From Micractinium sp. NFX-FRZ (Eukaryota > Chlorophyta > Trebouxiophyceae > Chlorellales > Chlorellaceae): a stretch of 64,000 nucleotides of DNA. The stretch covers positions 1 through 64,000 of the forward strand of contig JAPTJF010000060.1 in the NCBI GenBank assembly GCA_029339195.1, written 5' to 3'. Both the position numbers and the translations under genes were made by a program. Under the pieces are notes generated by a model. The model saw only the letters and a program-made list of their open reading frames with translations, was not told the origin of the DNA and made no database searches. This document shows positions 27,401-37,951 of this stretch, in pieces. Position 1 is the stretch's first letter. Every line of letters starts with the position of its first letter.

Positions 27401-29297
27401 AACGCCCACTTGCTGCAGCCTCGGGTGAGGAGAGGAGCGGGCACAGGGGGTGGGTCAGGGCTCATATGGCAGGCAGGCACCCCTGCCTGGGTAGCGGCAG
27501 CATGCCGTGACCCGCAGCAACCCCCCTTGACCTCCGGTGAACAGTGAAGGAGACCATGGCTGGGCACTGCGCCCCACTGCTCCCCACTGTGCCCGACGAA
27601 CCCAGGAGGAGCACAGCTGGGTCAGCAGCGCTGGCGATACAGGTGGGCATTGAACGCAGGGAAACTGCCAGCCGGGAAACCACCCTCTTCTTCCCCCTGG
27701 GCTCACGTGACATAATGGAAGTACATGCCTGCAGGCGGCGGCAGGTGGGGGCATGTAGGTTGCAGCCACATGTGACACCACTCTTAAGGAGTGCCAGCAC
27801 CCCGCCTGTGGGTGCACCACCCTCCAGACATCCCTGCTTGCAGCTCTTTCAGCGGGCCGAGGGCCACATACAGCCCAGGTGGATCAGCAGCTTCAAGGAA
27901 GTTTTGGAGGAGTGCACGCACCATCGCCGTCGGGGTGTCCCTCCCCATGCACCTTTCCGATGCGCAGACCGCCGCTGCAGGCAAGATGAAGCGGCGGTTC
28001 ACTCAGCTGCCATGGATGGTCGGCAGTTCGCTCACCTGGAGGGCACCCCAGGGTTGACTGCACATGCGGCCCTGCCACAACTCTGACGGTTCCATTGACC
28101 CACAGCAATGAAAGGGGTGGTCAAATGTGTACCGATCACTGGCAAGGTGGGCTTCGCCTCTGCTGGCATCCCCCCCAGGCGGAATCTGCCTGGCAGAGCC
28201 TGCTCCTGCTTGCTGTACACACATGCATTCTTTTGAACTACACGAGAACTGCCCCTTGCTCACCGGGTGGGCTCCTCCTCTGTGGCAGCCCCCAGGCGCC
28301 GCCTGCCGTCCCGCGTCCTCCCCAGCGTGTCGTGCACCGCTGCAGGGGAAGCCCGGGGAGCGGCAGGCAGCGGACAGGGTGACTCTGCCGCGGAGAGCGG
28401 GTTAACAACACACAGCACTGCCAGCTGCCTCTGCAAGCGTGCCACACCTGGCAGTGCTCAACAGTCTGCCTTCCTAACAGGGCCTTGGCCCCCGAGGCCC
28501 CCCTGCACTGCCGCTTGTAAGCTTACACCCCAGCGCCTGGTGTTCAGGAAGGCAGGTCGCCTGATACCCTTGCCAGACCTTGGGGGCTTCCTCTTTGACA
28601 GCCAATGTGTGCTACACATGCATCCAGCAGCAAGCAGCGAGTAGCCCGCCTGTGATAAGGGCGTCCGCTTGCTCCAGGTAACGCCGCTCGCCCGTCTCGG
28701 CTGCTAGGGTGAGGTAATTGCACACACCAAAGGCGTCTGTCCACAGGTAGCTGCAGGGTGGGGCAGGGCCATTGTTCAGGGGGGCAATACAAGTACAGTT
28801 GAGTCAGGGTTGGGAGTATTGCAGTGCAGGCATGGAACGAGGGTTACTTAAGGAGGCAGGGGAGTGACAACAAGCCGCTTCAAGGACCCGAGTGTGCACC
28901 GGTGAGGATGAGGCAGCTGCCTGCAGCCTGGGCTGCGGCGCGCGGCGCAGGCTGGGCGGGTGGGGTGTGCCTTCAAGGCATCGCCCGTGCTATCTTCCAC
29001 CCGTCCTATGCACCGCTGGCATCAGACTGGGCCCCACACCGTGCCTCGGAATTTACCCCATATAGATAAGGGTTTTAGGGGTTACCTAAATTCCAACCCC
29101 GCAGGTGACCCCCTCCCACGCCCTTCCTTTCCCTACCGGCTCTTGTTATCTGAGTAAGTGCGGGGCCGCCAGGTGGCCGCCTGGCCCGCACCGCACGGCC
29201 CATACACATGATCAGTCACCGCCCGAAAGGCGGTCAGGCGACCAGCTGGTGAGCCCAGGTCGCGAAGTGCGCTTGCCAGGGCTGCCGGCACAGCCAT
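24423..29297 (-). CDS. Six-hairpin-glycosidase-like protein, uncharacterised family
   Basis: Resembles an uncharacterised (alpha/alpha) toroid family of about 370-390 residues that I recall mostly from bacteria; 372 residues here. Exons: 29297-29137, 28750-28650, 28339-28264, 27974-27922, 27728-27707, 27412-27340, 27089-27021, 26477-26384, 26167-26098, 25938-25845, 25514-25410, 24966-24879, 24535-24423. Start chosen: MAVPAALASALRDLG. Landmarks: YLWTDAFGVCNYLTLA, GGLRIGK, MYFHYVTKWAFALNRMS, NRWAV, SIDMSQPVVGSEGNLDPFDG, EIADMERMVANKY, DPLDLGEALWLSHWGLP, HHHRLAFREFGTSLG, MYCASLIPGVWD. Acidic residues in the DPFDG and DPLDLGE blocks are candidate active-site residues (inference). Three introns have GC donors (after 28650, 27340, 26098), and one exon is only 22 bases. 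No signal peptide, so probably cytosolic. Substrate unknown. Confidence 0.75.
25344..25398. repeat. Inverted repeat in an intron (18-bp arms)
   Basis: Arms ctgcggactgcccttcag and ctcaagggcagtccacag are reverse complements with two mismatches. They are flanked by two direct copies of gagtgtctgaaggtc (about 25328 and 25363). The structure sits just downstream, in transcript sense, of the donor at 25409. Confidence 0.7.
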
Positions 29298-29911
29298 TGC
29301 GGGAGCACCTGCACGCGGGTGCAGCGGCGGCGGTACATCGGCAGCGGCGTGGCGTGGCGCCAGCGGTGGGCAGGTGGCGGGACAACAAACCCGCGTGAAT
29401 TGCGTCGCCAGCGCTCATCGGCGTTGGATATCGAGACCTTCTAGAGAGGCCGATTTGCACGGCGGTGGTCAGTCCACACCTGGTGGTTCCAGAATGCAGG
29501 CGCCAGTCTCGGAGGCGGCAGCCACCCAATAGCTAAGCTCAAGCAAACGGACGAAGCTCAACAAGAACGTCAGCACGGTGCCGTGGGGCCCGTCCGAACA
29601 ACAGGGTCTCGATGCAGCAGAAAGGAGCACAGCAGGCGTGTCGTCGCTGCCAGCCCGCCGCCGCTCCTTCTACACGAGCTGCCATTTGTTGCCTTGAACT
29701 GGGCACGTGCTGCCTGTGCTGCCAATTCGTGCATCTACAGGGAGGCTTTGCACAAACATCCAGCCACGAAGCAATGGCAAACACACAGCGGCACTTCCTC
29801 TTCAAGGGGCCAGGCAGGTGGGTGCTGCACCGCAGGCGGCATCCCTGGTTGCTTGTCGACGAGACTCGTCACCATGCCCCAGCCGAGCTGCGTTGCACAA
29901 GTGAGCACGCC
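29298..29911. other. Intergenic spacer
   Basis: About 610 bp between the glycosidase-like start and the 3' end of the Smr gene, both minus strand. It presumably holds the glycosidase-like promoter. I see no gene or obvious repeat. Confidence 0.6.
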
Positions 29912-32900
29912 TCAGGCGAAGGTTCCCAGCCAGACGTGCAGCACCCCCGGGTTGTCCTCCTGAGAGTCAAACTTGTAGCCAGCGTCCGACAGGTAGCGCA
30001 CCACAGCGGGCAACACACGCGGCTGGTTGCCGTGGCTGCGGCAGTTGTGGCAGTCCAAACAAGGGCGGGGCAGAGGGGGGTAGAGTGGGTGGATGGGGTG
30101 GATTGTGAAGAGGAAATGCCGAGGCAGGGCCTGGTGCACGCCAGCGACAGCCGCACATCTCAACATGCGCTGCCTGCACGCTGCCCGATGCCCCAGCCAC
30201 CCTGTTGTGCCGCAGCACACACCGCTGCCCCCACAGCAACCCACGCACAGCCCTTGACAAGCAGCACTTCCCCGTCAGGAACTGCAGCACACGGCTCACC
30301 TGTGTGCCCTGCACCCAGTAATGACAGGCAGTACTACCACCCCATGCAGCAGCCCCTGTGTGGCATTTGCTTCCCACGGCATGCCAGCCTGGCACATGAC
30401 CAGGTCAGCACAAGTCCCACCTGTGTGCACCCCGCCCGGTGATGACTTGCAGCACCACGCCGCCAGGGTGGCCCAGCCCTCCCAGGGTCACCAAATACCT
30501 GCCGGGGCGATGGGGAGAGGGGTTTGGCGTGAGCGGGGGAAGGGGTTGCGGGTGCACCCGGAGCATGGAGGCACCAACAGGGAGGGCATGCAGAAGGATT
30601 CCTTCTGCAGTTGAGAAGGATGCGGGACAGATGACAAGCGGCGGCCATCCTGGGCCGCCAGCTAACCCCAGCAGCGCCAGTCCGACCCCCTGTTTGGCGC
30701 CTCCACCTTTCCCCTCAAATGTGCATCGTCACACCCCAACCGCTGCACACCGTGCCCCGGCCCCACACCTCTCCAGCGACACCAGAGCCTCGTCCACGTG
30801 CTGCCCATGCAGGTCCAGAGTGAACGAGTTGGTCACCACAGCGTTGGTGGTCCTGCAGGCACGGGCAAGTGGGTTGATACAAAATTGGTCACTACTGCAT
30901 TGTTAGAGCTGGGAGGGTCAATCGAGGGAAGCTGTTGGTCACCACAGCAGGCGTTGCTAGTCCTGCAGGCACAGGCACGTGACAGGGCGAAGGAGCAAGG
31001 CAGAGGACGGAGGGTGGGCTGGCGGGATGCAGGGCGGATGTGAGCACCTGCTGCTCCTGCTGCGCTGTGCTGGAGGGAGCATGCTATGCGGGCAGCCAGC
31101 ACCCTCGCTTTGCCCAGGCGCAGTCTCAATTACAGCACCAATGCTCAGCCAAGTGCACGTGCACGCCCCCTTGGCGCGTTCAACAGTCAGCTGCACGCCA
31201 CCCCTCTCTGCAGCCATGCAGGGAGCACATGCGCCTGCCCCCGCCCTGCTCCTTGCCCCACCTGAATGCCGAGGCATTGGCCCGCCGGCGCGCCGCATTT
31301 GCCGCCTCCGAATGGCTGCGCGCCGTGGCCTGCAGCTCCTTTGCCAGCCCCACCTGCCCGCTGGTGAAAGCCTCCTGGGCTGCCTGCGCCAGGCAGGTGT
31401 CACAGGATGATAAGCACGCAGGCAGGCAACATCATGACCCATGCCAGCAGCTGTCGCAGCCTGCCTGTAGTTGGCACCACCGCCAGCCTGATACAGCACC
31501 GCCCTGCCCTGCCGAGCCCCCCACCTGTGTGTACAGCCGCTTTGCTGACAGGTGCAGGTTCATGGCCTGCCGCTCCGTGACGCTCATCGGATCATCCCCA
31601 GACGTGTTGCTCGCACCTCCACCGCCGCCGCTGCTGCGCCGCGCCGCCTTGCCGCGCCCCTGCCCCCGCCCGCCGCCCGTTGCCGGCGTTTGCCGCCAAC
31701 CGCGGCCGGGCGCGGCCCCTGCCGCGCCACGCTGCTGCTGGGCCCCGTGCATCCCGCCGCCAAAACCGAAGCCCCCACTGTCGCCAAAGCCTGCCCCAAG
31801 ACTGCTGGAAGCCGGGGGCGAGTCGTAAGCTGAGGCAGCTGCCTCTGGCAGCACAGCTTCCAGGAAGCTTCCAAAGGTGGCCTGCGCCGGCTGCCGCCCG
31901 TCGGCGCCCTGGGGTGCCTGCCCATCTCCCATCCCCAGCAGCTGCTGCTGGTGGTCCAGCACAGCTAGGAATTGGGTAGCTGCTGGCAGGCTGCCGCCGT
32001 GCATGCGCAGCGCTGTTTCCACCACCAGCGAATGGAGCTCCGGAAACTGCAGCTGCAGGAGCTGCAGGCTTTCTGGATCCAGTGGCACCGCTGCTGCGCC
32101 GGCCGCTGCTGCTGAGCTGGCGCCACCACCCAGGCCTCCCTGCTCGCCGCCCAGCCCAGAAGTGCTGCTGCTGCTGGACGTCTCATAGCCCGAGTAACTT
32201 GGATCCACTGCTGCTGATGCTGCAGGTCCGCCAGCCAGCTGTGGCGCCGCCACGGGCTGCTGCACGCCTGGCCAGCCGGCGCCCCCGGCTTGCTCTGGCG
32301 GCAGCAGGGCCGCTAAGCTGCTCACAAGATCCAACGGGACCTCCCCTGCAGCCGCCTCTGCCGCCTCCTCAGCCACTGACTTGCCCAGCACCGAGACCTG
32401 CTCGGCTGCCGCAGGTTCCTGCCAGCTGGCGCTGCTGGCTGCCGGCGCGGCCGCCTCCCACTGCTGCTGCGCCGCACGGCGAGGCGCTGCGGGCGGCGCT
32501 GGACGGCTGAACACGCGTATGCTAGGCGCCGGCGCTGCTTGCGGGCCAGCGCCGGGTGCCGCCAACTCCGCTGCCACTGTTGCAGGCAGCCTGAGCAGCC
32601 CACGCCGTGCTTCAGACTGCTGCGAGCTGCTGCCGGCGCTGCCTGCGCCTCTGCTGCTTCTGTCTGGCCCTGATGCTGCTGCTGCTGCTGGCTGCTCTGC
32701 CATGTGCAACTGATCCAGCAATGCGTCAAGGTCCCAGGCTGCTGCTCTCACCGCACCGCTAGCGCTGGGCGGAGGCGGCACGGACGGCAGCAGCAGTGGC
32801 GCTGCTGCCGGTACGACCGGCAGCGGCGCCGGCACTGGCGCAGGCAGCGCAGGGACCGCTAGCTCGGTGGCTGGTTCGGGCGCTGCTGCTGCCGCTGCCG

Positions 32901-33565
32901 CTGGTGCTGCTGGCACCGGCACTGGTGCTGGCGTCTGCACTGCCACGGCAGCGGCTGCTGCTGGCACAGACGGCGCCGGCCCCCTGGCTAGGATGCGCAT
33001 CGGGGCGCCGCCGCCAAGGCCACCTGGCTGCGCTGGCTGCTGTGCTGCTGCTGCCAGGGCGGCCTGCAGCTCTTCCACAGAGAACACACGGCGGCCATCC
33101 GACAGCTGCACTCCCACGGTGCCTGCAAGGAGGGAAGGGAAGGGCAGGACAGTCGCAGCTGGCGATGAAACACAAGTGCTCTGTACCGGCCAGGCACCCA
33201 ACATGTGGTGGCACCTCATCCATAAGCAGCCTGCCGCAATCATGCCCTCACATCCGCCTGCCGCCTGCCACCTGTGCTCACCCACCTTGCAGCAGCTTGA
33301 GGCGGGCCACAGGAGAGATCTGTCCCGCCTCCAGCGCCCTTGCTGTCAGGTCACCCGCCTCTCTTGCCGGCACGTCCTCCCCGACTGTAACACCAGCAGT
33401 GCGCAGGGGAGGGAGGGGTGCAGGGCAAGTGTGTGAGTTGGGCTGGCGGAAGGTGCGGGGCAGCAGGGTTGGGCAGGGGCACAAAGAAGCAGGGTGTTTT
33501 CTGGACGGGCATGTAGTCACGGGGGCGCTGCTTGGGCAAACATCACTCCAACCCTGCCTATCCAA

Positions 33566-33600
<35 letters not shown>

Positions 33601-34990
33601 CCAGCCTGCCAAGGGCACCCCCCTCAAGCTCCTTCCTCTGTTGCTCACCTGACACGGTCACATGCGGGGTGGACTCTGAGAGAAAGGCCACCCAGGAGGG
33701 GTGCTGCACCGCCACCGCCTGCAGCGCAAGGCACCGGCAGGCAGGGCCACGCCCCCAGGTCAGAGCACTGCCTACATGCGCCCAACAGGAGGACCACAGC
33801 AGGACAGGTGCCAGTGACAAGCCTGCTGCACACCCAGACACATCCACCACTGCTGCTTGCATCTTGGCCTGACCCCCACCCCGCATCTACCTTCCCACAA
33901 CCTGCAGACATACCGCAGCGTGCAGGCAACTGCCGCGGCCCCTGCCCACCTGCGCTCGGTAGTCGGCGGCCGCTCCAACCACAAACAGCGCTGCCTCGCG
34001 ACCCAGCGGCAGCTGCGTGCACTGATACACGCTGGGCTTGTAAGCCATGGTCATGTGGTCAGCGGTGACCACCTCGTGCAGGGGAGGCACGTGCTGCAGC
34101 AGCTGCTGCTGGCTCTTTTCCGACAGGAACACGGCTGCATAGTGCGGGTGCAGCGGCTCGGGCACGGGAGCAGGTTGGGGTGGTGCCATTGCTGCCGCCT
34201 GCTGTTGTGGCTGAGGTGCGGCGGCGCCTACTCCGGGGAAACCAGAAGCTGGCGTGGGTGCCGCTGCCCCAGCGCCGCTGCTGGGTGCTGCGGCACGGGT
34301 CGGTACGCCGCCCACTGGTCTACTGCTGCTGCCGCTGCTGCTGTCAGCAGCGCCGGTGCCGCTCGGCACACGGCGAACCGCCACGGTCGCTGGGGACTGT
34401 CGGCTGCTGCTGCTGCTAGCAATTGCGGGGCTTGTGCGGGATGCCCCGCTGGAAGGCTGCATTGCCTGTCGCTGCTGGCTACTGTCGGGCTGAGGAGGCC
34501 GCGGCACCACTTGGTGCGGCACAAGCCGAGGCCGGCTGGCAGTGCTGTTGGCAGCGGCGGTGGCAGCCGTGCAGTGCTCTGACTTGGGCCACCACTGTCG
34601 CTGCTGCGAAAACGCTCGTGGTAGGCTGCTTCTTGGGTGACCGTTGGCTGCTGCTTGTTGCTGCTGGGCCTGTTGCTGCTGGGCGACTGCCAGTCGGGAG
34701 CACAGAGCCTGTGCCGCTTCGAGGCTGCCGCCCGCCTGCTGCAGCGCCAGGTCCACCTGCGCCGGCGGGGCAGGGCGGGTTGCTCATTACTGATCCAATG
34801 CGTCACTGCGGCCGTCTGGCGCACGGAAAACGCGAGCCGACGAAGAGGGAGGTGCAACTTGCCGCCACCGGAGCAACAAGCGGGCACAACGTTCAAGGTA
34901 TCCTTCAAAATAACGCGCTCGGCGAACCTGATGGGGTGAAAGCTCCAAGAACTGGTCCTCCAAGGAGAGCAGGATCGCATCACTGTACAT
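29912..34990 (-). CDS. 2H-phosphoesterase-like + CUE + DUF1771 + Smr domain protein (CID7/N4BP2-like)
   Basis: Likely RNA-acting protein of 1032 residues. Exons: 34990-34859, 34756-33950, 33718-33649, 33384-33286, 33122-31525, 31383-31262, 30852-30769, 30498-30436, 30035-29912. Start MYSDAILLSLEDQFLELSP. Residue ~45 on: a UBA/CUE-like stretch (LALQQAGGSLEAAQALCSRL), then low-complexity Gln/Ser. Two HxT motifs, His278 (ADHMTMAYKP) and His332 (TPHVTVS), are the hallmark of 2H phosphoesterases such as the fungal tRNA-ligase phosphodiesterase domain. Near 714-750 a CUE helix set (QFPELHSLVVETALRMHGG). Near 885-943 DUF1771 (AMNLHLSAKRLYTQ, LAKELQATARSHSEAANAAR). The end is Smr: DLHGQHVDEAL, and TGHGNQPRVLPAVVRYL if the GC donor after 30436 is used; Smr domains often cut nucleic acid. 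Plant CID7 and animal N4BP2 share CUE-DUF1771-Smr. The 5' end has a broken duplicate at 37.3-37.7 kb. Confidence 0.85.
33567..33602. repeat. (TGCC)9 tetranucleotide repeat
   Basis: Nine perfect copies inside the intron between exons 3 and 4 of the Smr-domain gene. Confidence 0.95.
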
Positions 34991-35158
34991 GCCGCTCCCC
35001 GAGCCCTCCCTGCCTGCAGACGCCTCCCTGAATCCACCCTTGACGGCGTCAGGTGCCAGAACTTGCCTCGAGTCCACAGCGTGCTGTGCAATGCTGAGCC
35101 CTACTTCTTGGCCGAGCGTGCTGTTAAAGCTCTTGTGTGCGCCCTGTGATCACGATCG
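34597..35158. repeat. Segmental duplication, copy a (5' end of the Smr gene)
   Basis: Covers exon 1, intron 1, the start of exon 2 and the upstream flank of the Smr gene. It matches 37256-37880 over almost its whole length in the same orientation, with small indels. Shared blocks include tgggtgaaagctccaagaac versus ggggtgaaagctccaagaac, and cagcgtgctgtgcaatgctg versus agagcgtgctgtgcaatgct. Confidence 0.85.
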
Positions 35159-35570
35159 CATGATGCCACGCGCCCTTTACTTCCCGCTGCAGCTGCCACC
35201 AGCAGCAGGAGAGTAGCCTGGAAAGGCTAGCTGCACTTTGCAACGCAGTTCTCCATCTGCCATGACCAGGCACCTGTCTAGGCAGGCTGCATCCTTGCAT
35301 GCAGGGTAAGCATGATTGCTGAATATCCACAATTATGATAACATGCACTCTGCCGCTGCAATGGCCACCACTAAACTCAAAACATAGCATGCATGGACAC
35401 GCAAACTTGCTGCGAGGCGAGCCTCATTCCTCTACAATTATTGTTGTACAACCAAATTACAGCGGGCTTGACTAGCATCACATGGCAGGCATGCTCAAGT
35501 GGAAGGGCCCTAAAGACAACGGTGCAGGCGCAAAAAGTGAGTTGAACATGTGCAGGAGGGGGCAGGGGTA
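35159..35570. other. Spacer upstream of the Smr gene
   Basis: About 410 bp between duplication copy a and the 695-bp tandem repeat. Less GC-rich than its surroundings. No gene seen. Confidence 0.5.
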
Positions 35571-36950
35571 GTGTACATGTGGTGGTGCAAACGTCAGAAA
35601 CCTGACTGAGGTAGGGGCAATGAGGACCTACACCCAAGACCCGAAAGTTTCGCCAACGCCTGGCGTGGGCGGCCCAGGGACAGAGGCCATGTCAGGCACG
35701 CCCACGGCCGAAATGTAGTGGGGCACAGCGCTCCGGGTTTGGGCGCCCATGCCGGAATGCCTCGCACACCTGCACAGGAAAGCCGGCGCAGGAGTGGGTG
35801 GAAGAAGTGAGGCACGAGTGCTGCAGGCGAAGGGAGCGAGGTCATGATTGGCAACACTGGAGATGGCCAATGGGCGGTGGGTGCCCGGACGATGCTGTGG
35901 GCGCGCAGACGGGCGCGGAAGGCGAATGGGGTGGAGGAAGACAGGCAAAAAGGCAGCCAATGGCAAACAAGAGCAGGCCCCTTGCTCTTCCCATATCTCG
36001 CACCGCACCTGCATACTTAGAGGAGGCGGGGCGCAAGGACGCCAGCCAGCAGCGCCATCACAAGCAGAGCCGCAGCGCCGATAAAGGAGCCGGTTTGGAT
36101 ATGGAAGAATGCGCCACACAGCACGCACAGTGCCCCGCTATACAGCAGGAATGACATGCTTGGCGGCGGTGGCGCGCGCCAGCCGCCACCGTGGGCGCTG
36201 CGCGTGTCTGCGGCCGCCAGCTGAACCGCCGGCAGCACCTGTGCCTGCAGCAGGGGGCAAGGGCAGTATACATGTGGCTTGGTGCAAACGTCAAAAACCT
36301 GACTGAGGCAGTGGCAATGAGGACCTACACCCAAACCCGAAGGTTTCGCCATTTCCTGGAGTGGGCGGCCCAAGGACAGAGGCCATGGCAGGCACGCCCA
36401 CGGCCTAAATGTAATGGGGCACAGGCTCGTAAGGTTTGGGCGCCCACGCCGGACCGCCGAACACACCTGCACAGGAAAGGCGGCGCAGGAGTGGGTGGAA
36501 GGAGTGAGGCACGAGTGCTGCGGAGGAAGGGGGCGAGGTCGGGATTGGCAACACTGGAGATGGCCAATCGGGGGTGGGTGCCTGGGCGATGCTGGCGGGC
36601 AGACGGGTGCGGCAGGCGAATGGGACGGAGGAAGGCAGGCAAAAGGCAGCCATTGGCAAAAAGGAGCAGGCCCCTTGCTCTTCCCATACATCGCACCGCA
36701 CCTGCACACTCAGAGGAGGCGGGGAGCAAGGACCCCCACCAGCAGCGCGCCCACCAGCAGAGCCGCAGCGCCGATGACGGAGCCGCGCTGGATGTGGAAG
36801 ATTGCGCCATCCAGCACGCACAGTGCCCCGCCATACAGCAGGAATGGCATGCTTGGCGGCGGTGGCGCGCGCCAGCCGCTGCCACCGTGGGCGCTGCGCA
36901 TGTCTGCGCCTGCCAGCTGAGCCGCCGGCCGCACCTGCTGTGCCTGCAGC
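35571..36950. repeat. ~695-bp tandem direct repeat, two copies
   Basis: Copy one runs from gtgtacatgtggtggtgcaa at 35571 to about 36258; copy two from gtatacatgtggcttggtgc at about 36266 to about 36950. They agree over nearly the whole unit apart from scattered substitutions and short indels. Each carries on the minus strand the C-terminal half of the same small membrane protein. Only copy two is preceded by the N-terminal coding part. Confidence 0.9.
36017..36245 (-). pseudogene. 5'-truncated copy of the small membrane-protein gene
   Basis: On the minus strand this repeats the C-terminal half of the gene at 36710-37054: PPPPSMSFLLYSGALCVLCG, then FFHIQTGSFIGAAALL and the same terminal VLAPRLL with its stop. 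The N-terminal part, with MLPEKTMW and the Gln/Pro stretch, is absent because the repeat boundary cuts it. The frame is still open through the shared part, so the truncation looks recent; it could be expressed only if it gained a new start. Confidence 0.6.
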
Positions 36951-37054
36951 GGTGGCGGGTCTTCCAGAGGCTGCTGTGCGGACTGCTGCAGCGGACGTTC
37001 TTCAGGGCGCGGCCTCGCAACAGCGATGCGCCACATGGTCTTCTCGGGCAGCAT
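36710..37054 (-). CDS. Small hydrophobic protein, possible TMEM14/FAX-like fragment
   Basis: Single-exon frame of 114 residues with an ATG at 37054-37052 (MLPEKTMWRIAVARPRPEE) and a stop at 36710. The first half is Gln/Pro-rich. The second half has two hydrophobic helices: PFLLYGGALCVLDGAIFHI and SVIGAAALLVGALLVGVLA. The spacing of Gly-Gly, a short charged turn (QRGS) and an Ala/Gly-rich helix recalls one half of TMEM14/FAX fatty-acid export proteins, but those normally have four helices, so this match is weak. It sits inside a duplicated block and may be a gene remnant; the truncated sister copy at 36017-36245 has diverged mostly by substitutions. Confidence 0.45.
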   Translation of the reverse strand: MLPEKTMWRIAVARPRPEERPLQQSAQQPLEDPPPLQAQQVRPAAQLAGADMRSAHGGSGWRAPPPPSMPFLLYGGALCVLDGAIFHIQRGSVIGAAALLVGALLVGVLAPRLL

Positions 37055-37289
37055 TGCAGGGCAACCAACAAAGGGCGCGTCATGACTTGATGGGCTCTAG
37101 CAATAGCGCAGCAGCCGCGGGCCCATATTGGCTGGCGTTACCTGTGCCGCGTGGGCCGACGGAGCGGGCCTGTCCACCAGCCGAAAGCGCAGCGCTTAGC
37201 GATGCCGTCATGCCAGCAGTTCTCCGTGCAAGAGTGCAAGAGTCACCACTGATTTGGGCCACCACTGTCGGTGCTGCGAAACCGCTGGT

Positions 37290-37704
37290 TCTAGGCTGCG
37301 TGAGTGGCCGTTGGCTGCTGCTTGTTGCTGCTGGGGCTGTTGCTGCGGTGCCACCGCCAGTCGGGAGCACAGAGCCTGTGTGCCGCCTCGAGGCTGCCGC
37401 CCGCTCGAGGCTGCCGCCCGCTCGAGGCTGCCGCCCGCTTGCTGCAGCGCCAGGCGCACCTGCACCGGCGGGGCGGGGCGGGTTGCTCACTGCTGATCCA
37501 ATGCGTCACCTGGGGCGTCTGGCACAGGGAAAATGCGACAGGGAAAATGCGAGCCCAAGACGAGGGAGGCATGAGTTCCGCCACCGGAGCAACAAGCAGG
37601 CACAACGTTCATATTGCCCTTCTAAACAATGCGCTCGACAAACCCGATTGGGTGAAAGCTCCAAGAACTGGTCCTCCAGCGAGAGCAGGAACGCGTCACT
37701 GTAA
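37290..37704 (-). pseudogene. Broken copy of the 5' exons of the Smr-domain gene
   Basis: Matches exon 1 and the beginning of exon 2 of the gene at 29912-34990. Recognisable protein remnants: YSDAFLLSLEDQFLELSP and LALQQAGGSLE. Three lesions are visible against the intact copy: the start ATG is ATT (around 37704), the exon 1 donor is changed (cggcaagttgc to cggaactcatgc), and the triplicated 17-bp unit shifts the frame. No downstream exon of the Smr gene is present. I read it as a non-functional duplicate. Confidence 0.75.
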
Positions 37705-37829
37705 ATGCCGCTCCCTGAGCCCCTCCCTGCCTGTAATACTTTTCCTGAATCCACCCCTGGGAGGTGTCAGGCTCAGAACAGAATGCCTGGCTGGAAGTCC
37801 AGAGCGTGCTGTGCAATGCTGAGCCCAAC

Positions 37830-37840
37830 TATAAATTATA
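37830..37840 (+). promoter_or_regulatory. TATA-like element upstream of the 5'-nucleotidase gene
   Basis: TATAAATTATA, 112 bp before the start codon at 37952. It lies in duplication copy b. The corresponding part of copy a does not show this element, so it may have arisen after duplication or been lost from copy a. Its use is inferred from position only. Confidence 0.45.
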
Positions 37841-37951
37841 CCCGAGCACGTTGAACGCGTCCTGTGATTGCGCCTTGTGATTGCGATCGCAAGTGTCTTC
37901 ACGGAGGCGGAGGCGGCCAGCGGTTTTGGCAGCTGCAGCGGTTGCACCGAA

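Larger units (their letters stand above)
37256..37880. repeat. Segmental duplication, copy b
   Basis: Second copy of the Smr gene 5' region (copy a 34597-35158), 2.65 kb away in the same orientation. It has its own changes: a 17-bp unit ctcgaggctgccgcccg present three times at 37387-37437 where copy a has a single version, and a local duplication of acagggaaaatgcg near 37524. Its right end is directly upstream of the 5'-nucleotidase gene. Confidence 0.85.

Noticed and set aside
29539..29805. A minus-strand frame between the Smr and glycosidase-like genes considered as an N-terminal exon of the latter
   Set aside because: The MAVPAAL start at 29297 gives a complete protein of family length with a phase-compatible donor at 29136, so no upstream exon is needed.
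32796..33872. A 358-codon plus-strand open frame
   Set aside because: It is the antisense shadow of the Ala/Ser-rich exon of the Smr-domain gene, whose splicing and domains are clear on the other strand.
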